64,000 nt of DNA from Mucor mucedo (taxonomy: Eukaryota > Mucoromycota > Mucoromycetes > Mucorales > Mucoraceae): NCBI RefSeq assembly GCF_025094135.1, contig NW_026252495.1, positions 1 through 64,000 of the forward strand, in the 5' to 3' direction. Shown here one piece after another: positions 33,868-45,463 of the stretch. The notes under the pieces were generated by a model. It was not told the DNA's origin. It saw nothing but the letters and a program-made list of their open reading frames with translations, and searched no databases. Each line of letters opens with the position of its first letter. Position 1 is the stretch's first letter. Position numbers and translations under genes: made by a program.

Positions 33868-34407
33868 ATGATACAATCATGGACATGGGGGATTTTAGCA
33901 GCTGGAATATGCCTAGTTGGGATCATTGTAGCAGTTACTGTATGGACAGTCAAAAGAAGAAGAACAATGGCATCAAATGATGTAGAAAAGAACAATGAAC
34001 AAATCATTATACCATCTGAATCTCCCACAACAATCGAAGATGAATCTATCGTGACCGAAAACAATAACAAAGAAGCTACTTTATATGGACAACAATTTGC
34101 GGTTGTTGAAACTTCTCAAACTGTACTTTCTCCTCCTCCCAGAGAACGCAAAGAAAGTAACAGCAGTATCACATTCTCACAGCAAGACTCGACTCCTCAA
34201 AAGATTCGAGACGTGTTTTCACTATCTCCACATCCTGAAGTTGATTCTACAGGAACACCCAATAGCATTACTAGTTCGCGCCGGACAGTTACTCCGTTTG
34301 GAGGTTACACGAACAACACTATGGCTGCTCCAAGTTGGAGGGGTCCAACACCACCATGGACTCATAACAGCACCTCACCGCATCAATCAATAACAAATAG
34401 ACAGTAA
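33868..34407 (+). CDS. Small single-pass membrane protein with Ser/Thr-rich tail
   Basis: From the ATG at 33868 the product has 179 aa: a transmembrane helix at about residues 7-27 (WGILAAGICLVGIIVAVTVW), a stop-transfer KRRR, then a long hydrophilic tail rich in Ser, Thr, Pro, Glu and Asn (for example SPPPRERKESNSSITFSQQD) with many potential phosphosites. The upstream in-frame ATG at 33805 would add Phe/Leu residues from a T-rich stretch and is less likely. I recognise no family. It begins 207 bp after the preceding membrane-protein stop. A shared transcript or a missed splice linking the two is possible but unproven. Confidence 0.6.
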   Translation: MIQSWTWGILAAGICLVGIIVAVTVWTVKRRRTMASNDVEKNNEQIIIPSESPTTIEDESIVTENNNKEATLYGQQFAVVETSQTVLSPPPRERKESNSSITFSQQDSTPQKIRDVFSLSPHPEVDSTGTPNSITSSRRTVTPFGGYTNNTMAAPSWRGPTPPWTHNSTSPHQSITNRQ

Positions 34408-34551
34408 TTGGCTCTTGGCTCAAATCGATATTTTTACCGAGGCGAAAAAAAAAAGAAAAAAAAATACTCCATTCATAAATAAAAACCGCTCATTTTTTTC
34501 CTTTTTCCTAATATTGCATCCATATCCGTGTGTGTGTTGACAATTTATAGT

Positions 34552-35526
34552 ATGCGAGATATTTCGAATGAGAACTTTACGCTTCTGGGAGGCAGAAGAA
34601 ACAATCAAAACTATCACCGACAGGTCTTGATTGAATACCAACGCATGAACCAAGTGGCTACAGAGTATGAGCGAAAACACGTCTATCGAATTGAATGCCA
34701 TGATTGTAATTTTGTATTAACAGATCGGGGTATGAACGTAAGAGGCACTCTTTATATTCAATCTAAATGACTAGGTATTGACTTTTTTTTTTTCTTGTAG
34801 GCTGTATTACTCTCGGATCGTGCCGTTCAACTATTCTCGACTGATTTATTACCTGATACGTAAAGTAATGATGCACCGTCTCCTTCAACTACAAACCTAT
34901 TTAACCCTTTTCTCCGTTTCCTAGTGTGTCATTTGTTCACGGCGATTATGCAGCTGCTTCGTGTTCATGTAGAGTACGTGATATTGCTTGCCTAAACTGG
35001 TAATCCCAAATTTAAAAATTACTAAAACCACTACGTTTCGTTAACCTTTTCTCGTTACACACATGTTTAAAGTGGTAACATTGTGGGTTACCATGTCAAC
35101 GTTCCGTGCAAATTATGTCTCAGCCAACCTAACAATGGACACTATTGGATGTTTCGAAGTTATGATATATCTGCGCAACAGATCTATGTCCAATGTATAT
35201 ATAAGCCCACCCCAAACAAAAAGAAACAAACAAAACAAAAAAAAAAAGACAAACCAATGATCTGACACTTTTTTTATATATAAATAGTGGGCCCGAAAGG
35301 AACAGATTTACCTCTATTATGGGGATTTGTCCGTGATGCAGGTGATTTCTCTGGTGGCTTTTTTCGATCGGGTGATTCCGCTGCAGCTAAATTGTCTTGT
35401 CAATTATCAGTCCATTTGGCCTCCTCTGTGCCTCTTGTCGTGCATGAGCCGGTTATAAAAACAGTGATTGCACACACGTTCAATGATGAGGATACACACA
35501 ATAGACACGTTCAGTATTGCAGATAA
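34552..35526 (+). CDS. FAM72-family zinc-binding-type protein
   Basis: Five exons (34552-34737, 34801-34859, 34925-34999, 35073-35194 and 35288-35526) give 226 aa. The central part matches metazoan FAM72 segment by segment: VYRIECHDCNFVLTDRGMNA, VLLSDRAVQLFSTDLLP, CSCRVRDIACLNCGNIVGYH, VNVPCKLCLSQPNNGHYWMF. Conserved Cys pairs (ECHDC, CSC, CLNC, CKLC) suggest metal binding, as in the Yippee/Mis18 superfamily. Human FAM72A antagonises the uracil-DNA glycosylase UNG2; a fungal role is not established. The N-terminus (about 48 residues) and a C-terminal extension of about 55 residues differ from the animal proteins. Exon junctions fall inside the conserved motifs and restore them exactly, which makes the model strong. 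Confidence 0.92.
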
Positions 35527-35592
35527 AGAAACAAAATATTTATTAAAACTAGTATTATTAATATGTAAAAGAGTAGGGGAGGGGGTTATATA

Positions 35593-35627
<35 letters not shown>

Positions 35628-35629
<2 letters not shown>

Positions 35630-37999
35630 AATACCAAGTGGAAACAGGTTCCCAGTATTTGGCTGTCGGTGACGCATCAGTGCAAAGTGCTTTTAATAAT
35701 TGAACTTCGATACGCTCATAATGCTCCCAAATTTCTCGTTCAGCACCATTGTACACGTACCCTCTTCTCAAGACTTCAATACATCGCACTGCATATTCAC
35801 GAGCCAGCCGTATGTCATTGGGTGTAAGGTAATCACTGGCACCAGACTCTTTTAAATCATCTAAAGTCATTCCCAAACATGAATCTCGTATCAGGATGTC
35901 CCAAGCACATAACAAAGAGGCTATTGGTATGGTGCATGATCCTAATGTCATACATTGATATTCTAATAGTCGAATTACCGTGATGGCACCTTTATGACAA
36001 ATGTCTTGGGCCCTTAACGAATGTGCAGATATGATTTCATTGTCGTCATAGTCGTCAGAATCTTCTGATGACGATGAGGATATTGAATGGGTTGATGAGA
36101 GGGACGTTTCGCCGGGTGAATTGTAAACTTTGGATTTTCGTTTTCTTTTTTTTGGCGGTGGTGGTGGAGGGGCATCCTCTTGTAACATGGAGAGTTCGGC
36201 CAGGACAGGCGGCCGTTTCATCACTGGTAAAAACGGTTCATGCAAAGCCAATAAAGACTGGTGAAATCTTGTTGCTATGGAAACAGTAACTGCGTCACAT
36301 CGGGTATCATCTTGTAAACGTCTCCTGAATTCTACATCACTTAAGCCATCTTCAAAAATGGAATGTGATAATCTATACTCCAGCGGTAATTTATGGTTGT
36401 AGACGTGATGTAAATCTTGTTCGGTTTTCAGCAGAAAGGACAAGGGGATCATTTCTTCTTGACCGAACCGTACACGGCGAAAATACGGCCCGACAACGCC
36501 CGATATATAATTTAGGTAATTCTCTTTCATGATGGCTCGAACAGTCTGTTGAGGTTCATCCGGCATCGCTGTTGGTTTATATTCTTCAGCACAGATAGAC
36601 CGAAATACTTTTTGGAATGGCTTCTCTTGTCTGGGTGGTCTGTTTTTACTTTTAACAGGCACACCTCGTTGATTATTTACAAATTGAATAAAACGAACAG
36701 CGTCTTGAAATCCAGCATGTAGACGTTTAAAATTTTCATATTCCCCCGCGTACTGAGACTTTGATTCTGAACTAGTCGGTGGATGTTTAAAAGTATCTTC
36801 GGCCAAGATTTGTCGGATTCGAATTGCCATGTCTAAATATACATGGGCTTCTTGGGGTCGCAACAAGTTGGATTTGTATAAAGCCATGTGGAGATACACG
36901 ATCATGGTTTCTATCGTGGCTTCGTCGAACTGTAAAGACACGGCTTGCCTTGCCTTATTAAAAAAATACTCACCCAACTCCATTTGTTGATCGTAAGGCA
37001 CCATATTCATGATATGTTTACAGCGCATAGTCAAAACAGCGGCAGATAATGCGCATACGACAGGTGATGACTCCGGGTCGGCATAGTTGTTGACAAATAG
37101 GTCATAGAACGTTGCTTGATGAAATATAACTCGATGCAAAAATCTACAGGCAAAATAGGTTTGAACAAGTTGTAAGGATAAACCTTTTTGCTGAAGTAAG
37201 ACGGGAGGCGGCTCAATAAACTGTGGTATTTGTTTGAGTTGTGTCTTCTGTATTGATGCAATCGTTATCCGGAAATTGCCTTTCCGTAAGACAGTAGAAA
37301 CCATATTTTTGTGCAAAAATCCATCGCCTACTGATAAGGATGCCAACATGGGCTGTCTTATAATCGGACAGAATGCAGATTCAGTGCTTAGTGCTTCGAT
37401 GTGTCTTAATAGACTTGTATAAGATTGAATGTCGGTATTAATCGAGAAGCCTCCATCTTTTCCGAATTGTAGCTCCCACTTTGCTGCAATATTATTGTTC
37501 AACTTCGTTATTGATTTGCTATCGTCCATAACAATACTTTTATCCGAGCCTTCGTCAGATAGAGCGTTATCTGGTTGAAAGTCGTGTTGTTTGGTAACAA
37601 GAGGTGATTTTAATAAGAACATTTCTTTCTCCATTGCTCTCATAATGTCTTCCATTGCTTGGACACGAAGCTGAATTTCCTGACTGTTGACTGATTCTAC
37701 ACATTCTATTCTCGGTGGTGCGACTGGTTTGAGGTATTGACAAGGAATTCCTAATCGTTTACATCTAAAATTATGTAAATTTGAATTCTTTTTTTTTTTT
37801 GTCTTAAATGTTGGCTTACCTTTCACAAGGTTGACCGGCAGAACATTTTTTTTTTCTTTCTCGGCAACCTTTCAAAAATTTGTTTGTATTAATACAGACT
37901 GACGTTTTATTTTGATATTGTTTTTATTTGAGTATTATTTTTTTCTGGATTTCATTTACCTTCGCACGGAACTGTCTTTCCTTTACGTTTGGTTGCCAT
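35628..37999 (-). CDS. Zn2Cys6 fungal transcription factor
   Basis: Exons 37999-37960, 37868-37820 and 37764-35628 give 741 aa. Splicing assembles a perfect binuclear zinc cluster at residues 13-39: CEGCRERKKKCSAGQPCERC then KRLGIPC (C-x2-C-x6-C-x5-C-x2-C-x6-C), each of the first two introns cutting inside it. A short coiled coil follows (EIQLRVQAMEDIMRAMEKEM). The middle (about 230-560) resembles the fungal-specific transcription-factor domain, for example TYFACRFLHRVIFHQATFYD. A Lys/Arg patch (PPPPPPKKRKRKSK) and an acidic Ser-rich stretch (SSSSSEDSDDYDDN) precede the C-terminus. The target pathway is unknown. It is convergent with the FAM72 gene (about 100 bp, with a T29 run at 35595-35623 between). 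Confidence 0.95.
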
Positions 38000-40610
38000 T
38001 TTAATTCGATTTAGAAATAAAAAAAGAGAAAAAAGAAATCGAGAATAACCAATACTCCATTATGACAGTCCGAGAGGGTCTTGAACTCCGAATGAGACAC
38101 AACATTGGATCACCATGGATCGAGTGCTTATCAAACATTGGACCTTATTATAACATGCAATTACTGTGTGTAAAATATACGTGTGTTTATGCTAAATGTA
38201 TACTGGGCTTTACCCGGTAAACCTGTGCTCGCCCACTATCACCAGAGAGCTTTGAACAATGGAGAAAGGATAGGTTTGAGAGGATCTTCATGTTTCTTAC
38301 TGGCTTCGTTATTTGAATCCTCAAAACTAGACTAAAAATAGTGAGAAGTTCTGTTCCGGCATTTTACAGTCAGTCCGATCGTCCATCTTATTCGTTAAAG
38401 ATCTATAAATTTAAATCTGATAAGAAAACATGTGTGAATTCATTGCACGACCGTAACACGAACTTTATCCCCAGTTGAACACCAAAACATATTTCCAATA
38501 TGACCTTGTAACATGATTACACTATTACTTTTGGTGTCATATCATTATTCGACTAGTTATGTATCAATTGAAAGATACTAGAATAGGATGTGTTGAGTTG
38601 ATATACTTTTTGTTTATCAGGGAAACGTAGGTTGCTTTTCACTCTTATATTAAATTTTTTCTGTAACCCCAATGACACTTCTTTATTCATGTTATTGATT
38701 CTTGGCAGACCAATAACATCGTGGGAGTTAGCGGGGCAAAATTCAAACGGGAAACTCCCTTTATATGTACAGAGGATGACTTTTAAAAAACAGCACACTT
38801 CGAATTCAATCATCCAGCTGTTGGGTATTAGGGTTCTTTCCAATTGAAACAACGAAAACCTATTCGTCATATGATAATTCAATTAACAATAAAGTAACAT
38901 GTAGAGTGACACAAACTTCTAATTCTTTACTCAATCAAGAAACATACTGGGACCTTGCTCTTTTTACCATGTACGATGTCTAAACTTTCTTTTGAATGAC
39001 CAAACGAGAATCTATCTTCTTTTCTGTTTCTTATAACGACGACCGGGAAGGAGGTACTTATAAGAATCCATGTTTTCAGCAATACGCGCTTGATTCTTCA
39101 CAATCCACCAGTGAGTTAGATATAAAGTGGTTAAGCCAAGCATGAACCACATTTAAACTTCGTATGTTAAATTCCCAAATACAGTCTCTTTGTAATAAGT
39201 TTCATATCACTCTTTTGGGATTGTTATTCTCAATTAAAAACATTAATGCACTGCACAGTGAAAATGTAACGACAAAATCAAATATAAACAATGCTAAGTC
39301 AATGATAAAAAAAATTGAGAGGTACGGGTATGTGCATCGAATCAAAACCTGTTGTCGATAATGTATATTTATTCAAGTGCAGCTATTTTTTGTTATAAAT
39401 GCAAATCATTTATCGATTGATTGACTCATCCTGACGTAAAACTGTTTATCATTTTATTACAAATAATATATTTAAATTTGTAGCCCGTTCGTAATTTGCT
39501 AACTATACAACCTATTTCGAATTTCCCAAGGAATAAAAAAAAAATGCAATATGAGTATTTTATTACATCCTATTGTAGATCAGATTCATGAAAATAACCG
39601 CATATTTTAATCAGTACTTTCATCTAATTTGATTCTTGTAATTATTTTAATACGATCTATTATCAGTCAGATTATTTACACAGACATCATTATTATACCA
39701 AGTAAATGAGTGGCCTGATACAGCCACGTTGTCTAATAATAATAAAAAAATTAAAGGGCCCTTAAAAAAGCTTAACAATGAAGTAATTAATGACTACAAT
39801 GGAAAACATTGATTGTAACAATCGAAATTGAAAATGATTTTGTGTTTATCATAAAGGTGATAATGTGAAAGCGTTGGGTGCTTTACTCGGTATGGCAAAT
39901 ATTTGTGTTTCTTGAAGAGGACACACTGGCAGAGGAGCAAGCTCGCCTAAGCTTTTCATCTTTAAGAACATCCTCATTAAAACAGCGTTTAGATTTTTAA
40001 TAACATTTACAGAATAACAGTGGTATATTCTAGAAAAAAATAATTGATGGCTGTTTTTGGAATTCGTTTTATTTTTTTTTTCTTTTCTGGAGAACAATAG
40101 TGGCTTCGTGTTTTTGGAGGTTTAACGTTTCTCTTTTGGAAATGTCGCAAAAAAAGAGAAAATATTAGTATCATCAATTATGCGTGACAAGTCAGCTAAA
40201 TGCGCAGTGCGTAATGGATGAGATGCACTCCATTTGTTTATTTAGCAGTCGAACAAACAATCAATATTAATGTTTTATGTGATTATAGAGTGAGCCTCTT
40301 TAGAGCAATGGAGAAACGATGGGTTTTTTCCGCTTGTTTGTTAGGGCCTGGATAATAAATTTAGCTTAGTATTGTTTAAATGTTTGAAACAAGGCTTAAG
40401 TATCTCAAGCGGTACATATGTATGTATATATATATATATAAAAAAAAAAAGACAACATTTTTAAGTACACGTGAATAGGCTGTATTTTAGATTTTCAAGG
40501 GGTGAAAGATAGGAGCAGGGCAAAAACCGAAATACTTATTTTTCCTCCCTTTCTTGTGACACCCCTTCTTTTTTTTTTTTTTAATCGTGTGCCCCCTTTT
40601 TCGAGTTTGA
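38000..40610. other. Gene-free region, 2.6 kb
   Basis: The sequence is less homopolymer-rich than elsewhere but holds no supportable gene. The longest frame (minus strand, 38553-38882) lacks an early ATG and matches nothing I know. It is probably the upstream region of both the Zn2Cys6 gene (leftward) and the Sel1-repeat gene (rightward). Confidence 0.45.
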
Positions 40611-40619
40611 TATATAAAT
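40611..40619 (+). promoter_or_regulatory. TATA box of the Sel1-repeat gene
   Basis: TATATAAAT lies 40 bp before the start codon at 40659, so the leader would be only about 10-20 nt. Confidence 0.5.
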
Positions 40620-40658
40620 GAGCTATATTATTTATATTTTCTTTCTCTTTTTCTACGC

Positions 40659-42645
40659 ATGTCTTTATTCTTTACAAATATTTTTAGAACGAAACAAGTG
40701 ATAATTACACATATGGATGGGCAATATTATTTTGAAAAAGGAAATACGCATTTGTTTGGTAGAAACGGCACCAAAATTGATCCAATGATCGCTGTTTATT
40801 ATTTTAAGAAAGCAATGACGTTTAACCATATAAAATCAGAAGGAGTACTGGGATTTTGTTACGAATTTGGTCTGGGGGTTGAAAAGGATTTTGTTGCTGC
40901 AGAGAAATATTATCTGTCGGCCGCTCTCAAATCAAATGATGGATTATCCATGGCTAGATTGGCTTTTTTGAGAAAATATGGCCGTCCCTTTGTTAAAATC
41001 GATAGAGTCGAAGCGGAAGAATGGTCAGAAAAAGTTAAATTGAATAAAAAATCTATTGATTGGATCATCCAGGCCGCTACCGTAGACAACGATTCTTCTT
41101 GTCAATATGCATTAGGTGTTTGCTATCATGATGGTGTTGGTATGGAAAAGGATGAAATGGAAGCCTATCGTTGGTACAAGTCAAGTGCCGATCAAGGTAA
41201 TCCTAGAGGTCAGGGAATCCTTGGTTATTGCTATGGCGAGGGTTTTGGTGTCGAAAAGGATGAATTGGAGGCAATGCGCTGGTACCGATTAGCTGCCGCT
41301 CAAGGAGAAACTGTTGCTATTTATAATGTCGGTTATTGCTTTGAAGACGGTATCGGAGTTGAAAAAAATTTAATAGAAGCTGTTAAATGGTACACTATTT
41401 CGGCTGAACAAGGAAATGCCTTTGCTCAAAATAGTCTAGGTTACTGCTTTGAAGATGGCATCGGCGTAGATCAAGATTTTAAATTGGCCACCTTTTGGTA
41501 CAAGAAATCAGCTCATCAAGGCTATCCCTGGGCTGAGTGTAATTTAGGTTACTGTTATCAAAATGGTATTGGTGTCGAGAAGGATGATCAGTTGGGTGCA
41601 TATTGGTATAAGAAGGCCGCCTTACAAGGACATGCAAGAGCACAGCACAATTTGGGTTTCTGCTGTCAAAACGGAATCGGTGTTGAAAAAGATGAAAAGG
41701 AGGCAGTTAAATGGTACCGACGATCTGCTGAAAGGGGTAATATATTCGCATACCATAGTCTTGGTTACTGCTACCAAAATGGCATTGGTGTTGATGTGAA
41801 TGAACAAGAGGCCGTCTTTTGGTATTATCTTTCGGCAGAAGAAAATCACGCTCCTGCTCAATTGTCCCTTGGTTACTGTTATCGTAACGGTATTGGAGTA
41901 CCCAAAAATGAACGTGAAGCTGTGAAATGGTTCCGACAATCTGCTGAACAAGGGAATGCCCTTGCCCAAAATAGCTTAGGCTTTTGCTACGAAGAAGGCT
42001 TAGGTGTTGTAAAAGATTGCCCAAAGGCTGTATACTGGTACCACAAATCCGCACGTCAAAATAATCCATGGGCACAGGTAAATCATTAAAAATCATGCTA
42101 AAAAAAACGATCGCTAAAACTACCCCATTAGTGTAACCTAGGCTTTTGTTACGCAAACGGCATTGGCGTAGAACAGAATAACACAAAAGCCTGCCACTGG
42201 TACAAACAAGCGGCTGCTCAAAACCACGCTCGTGCTTTGGATAAATTGGCGCTTCATATGCAGAATGGACTAGGCATTGAGAAGAATTTGGATATGGCTT
42301 TTCAATTATTTTTACGTGCTGCCGAACAGGATCATGTTGCTGCTCAGTATCATCTAGCAAATTGTTACGAAAAAGGTTGGGGATCTACTGTCGATCTTCG
42401 ACAGGCTACTATTTGGTTTGAACGAGCCGCAATGGGTACCGTATTTTTTACAGCATAACAATGTATAAATGACGTATTATTAACTTTTTTTAATCTGTAC
42501 AGCTGGATGTCGTAGTTCGCATGAACGATTACGACGATTGCTTGTAAGGGCATGTTTAGTCTCCCCTGGTTCTCTACCTGCTATGAGTGATGATGATTTG
42601 ATGTGCTCTGGTTTCATTTGTGGACACAGTGCGCCGGCCGCCTAA
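40659..42645 (+). CDS. Sel1-like repeat protein (13 repeats)
   Basis: Exons 40659-42077, 42132-42435 and 42503-42645 give 621 aa. From about residue 65 it is almost entirely Sel1-type 36-residue helical repeats with the core LGYCYxxGxGVxKDxxEAxxWYxxSAxQGxxxAQ. I count 13 copies, one diverged early copy being separated by a spacer (about 100-145). The splice junctions fall within repeats 11 and 13 and keep the periodicity. Such solenoids are scaffolds, as in Hrd3 (ER degradation) or Skt5/Chs4 (chitin synthase activator). I see neither a signal peptide plus C-terminal TM (Hrd3) nor a prenylation box (Chs4). The C-terminus is short (SDDDLMCSGFICGHSAPAA). A second Met at residue 19 is an alternative start. 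Confidence 0.92.
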
Positions 42646-42924
42646 AATTATTCGTGTTACTTTTTCTTTATTTTTTCTCTCTTTGTTAATTTATATTCCT
42701 TTATATAGTTTCGCTTTTTTCTATGTATACATTTATACATGTATGTGTATTTATCTCCCATTTTCTTTTTGACAATAAAATAGATTGCCCTTTTTTTTTA
42801 TATATATGTTTTTGACAGGTTTGTCGTGAGCTAATATTATATGCACAAGACAAACTAGAATTATCCTGGATCGTACAAATAGAGTTTGAAACCGATTATT
42901 TCAAAAAGTTAAATTAAAATTTAT

Positions 42925-43641
42925 TTAGAACACACGACCCGAACTTTGGATAGATTTTGCAAATGCAATTGCACTGACTGCCATGACAATCGAATCCAAA
43001 CCACCCATATTACGTATCGTTTTGGATGCCCATTTCAATCCGACCTTTTTCAAAACAACTAATAAATGACTCATAGTAGCCAGCACTAAAATCATTGTTG
43101 TTGCCGGACTAGAATTATGCACCAACGAAGATTGATGATGATGATGTTGTTGCTTTGAAAAATGATACTGTACAAAGTGCATGGTATAGCGTAATAAATT
43201 TTTATAACCACCGTTTTTCATGATGAACCGAAGATAATTTGTGATATGCAAAGCCGGTTTGATAAAACTTTCTCTCGCTCTCCATAGTTTGTTGACAATA
43301 TTTGCAATCAGGAGTAAATTGTTATTCTGAAATATAAGCTTGGTTGAAATCTTGGCAACTGTGTATATTTGTCTCCTTATTAAACCAGCATATCTCGTAT
43401 TCTTACTTTCTTCTGGGTAATTGCTTCTTTTACCATAAGGGTCTCGTTGGGGTGCATGGTTACTATTCTGCTGCCAAGACTTGTTGCCTGCATAATTCTC
43501 TGGAAAGTAAATTAAATGAGGAGGTGGAGGGGATAAAGGAGGTGAATATATATCATCTTGATCATCATATTCCCAATCAGTAACACTATCAGTCAACGTG
43601 TTGCTACAGTTTGTATTTATAGAAAGCTTATTCTTATTCAT
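42925..43641 (-). CDS. Hypothetical protein, helical C-terminal half
   Basis: A single-exon ORF of 238 aa with a proper ATG. Residues 1-80 are acidic and Pro-rich (YSPPLSPPPPHLIYFPE) and likely disordered. Residues 85-165 are basic and helical (IYTVAKISTKLIFQ, NLLLIANIVNKLWRARESF, ALHITNYLRFIMKNGGYKNL). A His-rich linker (QQHHHHQSS) leads to a hydrophobic helix at about 183-201 (MILVLATMSHLLVVLKKVG) and a second weak one at the C-terminus (SIVMAVSAIAFAKSIQSS). The order, an amphipathic region followed by hydrophobic helices, recalls membrane-shaping proteins such as PEX11, but I cannot assign a family. It is convergent with the Sel1-repeat gene. Confidence 0.65.
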   Translation of the reverse strand: MNKNKLSINTNCSNTLTDSVTDWEYDDQDDIYSPPLSPPPPHLIYFPENYAGNKSWQQNSNHAPQRDPYGKRSNYPEESKNTRYAGLIRRQIYTVAKISTKLIFQNNNLLLIANIVNKLWRARESFIKPALHITNYLRFIMKNGGYKNLLRYTMHFVQYHFSKQQHHHHQSSLVHNSSPATTMILVLATMSHLLVVLKKVGLKWASKTIRNMGGLDSIVMAVSAIAFAKSIQSSGRVF

Positions 43642-44791
43642 TTAATAATAAAAAAAAAAGTTAATGTGTATAAAAAAGGTAGGAATAATTTGGATCAAAA
43701 AAAATTATTCAAGATTCACTTGGAAAGTGTGTACAAAGCACATGTTAAATTAACATTTAAAAATATGGCCAGATTTCTCATGTAGTGTATGTAGTATACC
43801 TGATTTGTATGCCAAGCTTCACAGCCACCCCGTGCTCTGGATGATTTAATTAAAAAACTGGCTCAGAAGAATAGACATGTCTCTTCTTGCAGCAACCAAG
43901 AAACCGACACTTTAAAATTTCCAAAAATAACTTTCCATTAGCAGAATAAAACACTTTTGTCTCGACTCGAGTGAGACTAAAAAAAAAGGGTTTGGAAATG
44001 TTGGCAATAAGAGCAAGAGGATGCAGTTATGGATGGATGCTTCTGGAATTTACAAACCAAGTACTCACTTGAAGGAGGTAGTCAGTTAATTTTTCATGAT
44101 TCTATCTCTAGGAAAACTCTCCTATAAATGCGTAAATGATTTTAATCAGAAAACCTAGGACGAAGATCCTCCACTAGTCATTAAGAATACGGAAATCAAA
44201 TCTTTCAAACTTAACGATAAAAACGTCTCTACGTATCATTATGTGCATGTTGAATTATACGGAGCAAACAGAAGAAAGGCTGATGCTGCAGGAGAGAACA
44301 AAAAAAAAAAAAGAATGACCAGATGCTTTCATTCAAAGTAGTTTATATGATGTAAGTTATAGCACAGCACAAGGTAATAAAATAATACTAAATCGGATTG
44401 AGCTGATAGGCTCCTTAAAAAAGCATTGCAGTCAGTAGAATAAAATACACCCGAGATAACACCACCATGTACTTTGCCTGAATTTATCACTAATGTCATT
44501 ATCTATATGAAACTAGGTTTGGGGGAGATTGTGTTTATCCAGATAATTAAAAAAAAAATCATATCGATATTTGCCTCGTGAATAGATAAGAGGAAAGGAC
44601 CAACAACTGGCACATTGATATGTCTCGGATAATGGTATTTGAACCAAACTGTACGGCCTAGCATTTTTTTTAAAGTTTTAGACGATACTTCAACCCGAAA
44701 GGGCCACAAATACTTATTGTAACCAGCAAGTGGAAAGCTAGTGTTGATGTTTATCTTTAAATCTCAATCTAAGAATCGCATCAGGCTACCC

Positions 44792-44799
44792 TATAAAAG
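44792..44799 (+). promoter_or_regulatory. TATA-like element before a 27-codon ORF
   Basis: TATAAAAG lies 53 bp upstream of the ATG at 44853. It is the only support, besides composition, for the microgene. Confidence 0.35.
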
Positions 44800-44852
44800 T
44801 TTAAATACGTATAAAAATAAGAAAAACAGATATTTTACACTATTTTGGAAAT

Positions 44853-44936
44853 ATGCATCATGATGGTCGGTTTGATAGAAGATCGCCGGATCATTCCGGT
44901 AGTTTTGGTTTTACACAACCATATTACAGTCATTAA
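44853..44936 (+). CDS. Possible 27-aa microprotein
   Basis: The frame MHHDGRFDRRSPDHSGSFGF continues for seven more residues to TAA. The composition (His, Asp, Arg, Ser, Gly, Phe) is not that of random A/T-rich DNA, and a TATA box lies at the expected distance. A frame this short could be chance, or the first exon of a longer gene. No family is recognised. Confidence 0.25.
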   Translation: MHHDGRFDRRSPDHSGSFGFTQPYYSH

Positions 44937-45463
44937 ACCCTTCGAGGCACTTTGTGGTTAATTATTACATAATAGGCTTGCCCAGCCATGCCTGAAATAA
45001 TGCTAAATCAATTATCCTGAAGATTTAATTGGTTAGGATAAAAGTAATTACAATGTCCCGCTCCAAACTATTGTGTTAGTTGCCACAGGGCTCCTAGGTT
45101 ACTTTTCTCCTGATAATCCCGTATTATCCCCAAAGTCTTCTCGATTGGTCAGAATATACGGGATTCTTACATTTGTTGCTTAATTACTCTGGAACAATGA
45201 AGATGATGTAACATGAGTTGTATGAAATAGTGGCCGAAACAATTCTAATATGAAGAATTTTCGTTTAAACTCTTTTTTTTTTTCATAAGGATACATTCCT
45301 TTTGGTAATAAGACCAAACAATTATTCTGTAATAAATGACCCTTAAATAATCAACATCCTTGCAAGAGCAGGAGAATAGTAAAGAGAAAGAAAAGGGTTT
45401 GCATGGATGTTACAGCGGTTAAAGTGTTATCCCAACACGGTTCGTCGCTTTGACTGGGTTTAA

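Larger units (their letters stand above)
43642..45463. other. Gene-poor region with one possible microgene
   Basis: About 1.8 kb without long ORFs. It holds the 27-codon frame at 44853-44936 with its TATA box and the tRNA-like stretch near 45407-45475, both described separately. Otherwise I see nothing. Confidence 0.45.

Noticed and set aside
38553..38882. 109-codon minus-strand frame in the 2.6-kb gene-free region
   Set aside because: It starts at a TTG, has no recognisable domain and no TATA or splice context.
41707..42360. 217-codon minus-strand frame opposite the Sel1 repeats
   Set aside because: It mirrors the repeat periodicity of the plus-strand gene and crosses its intron; no independent evidence.
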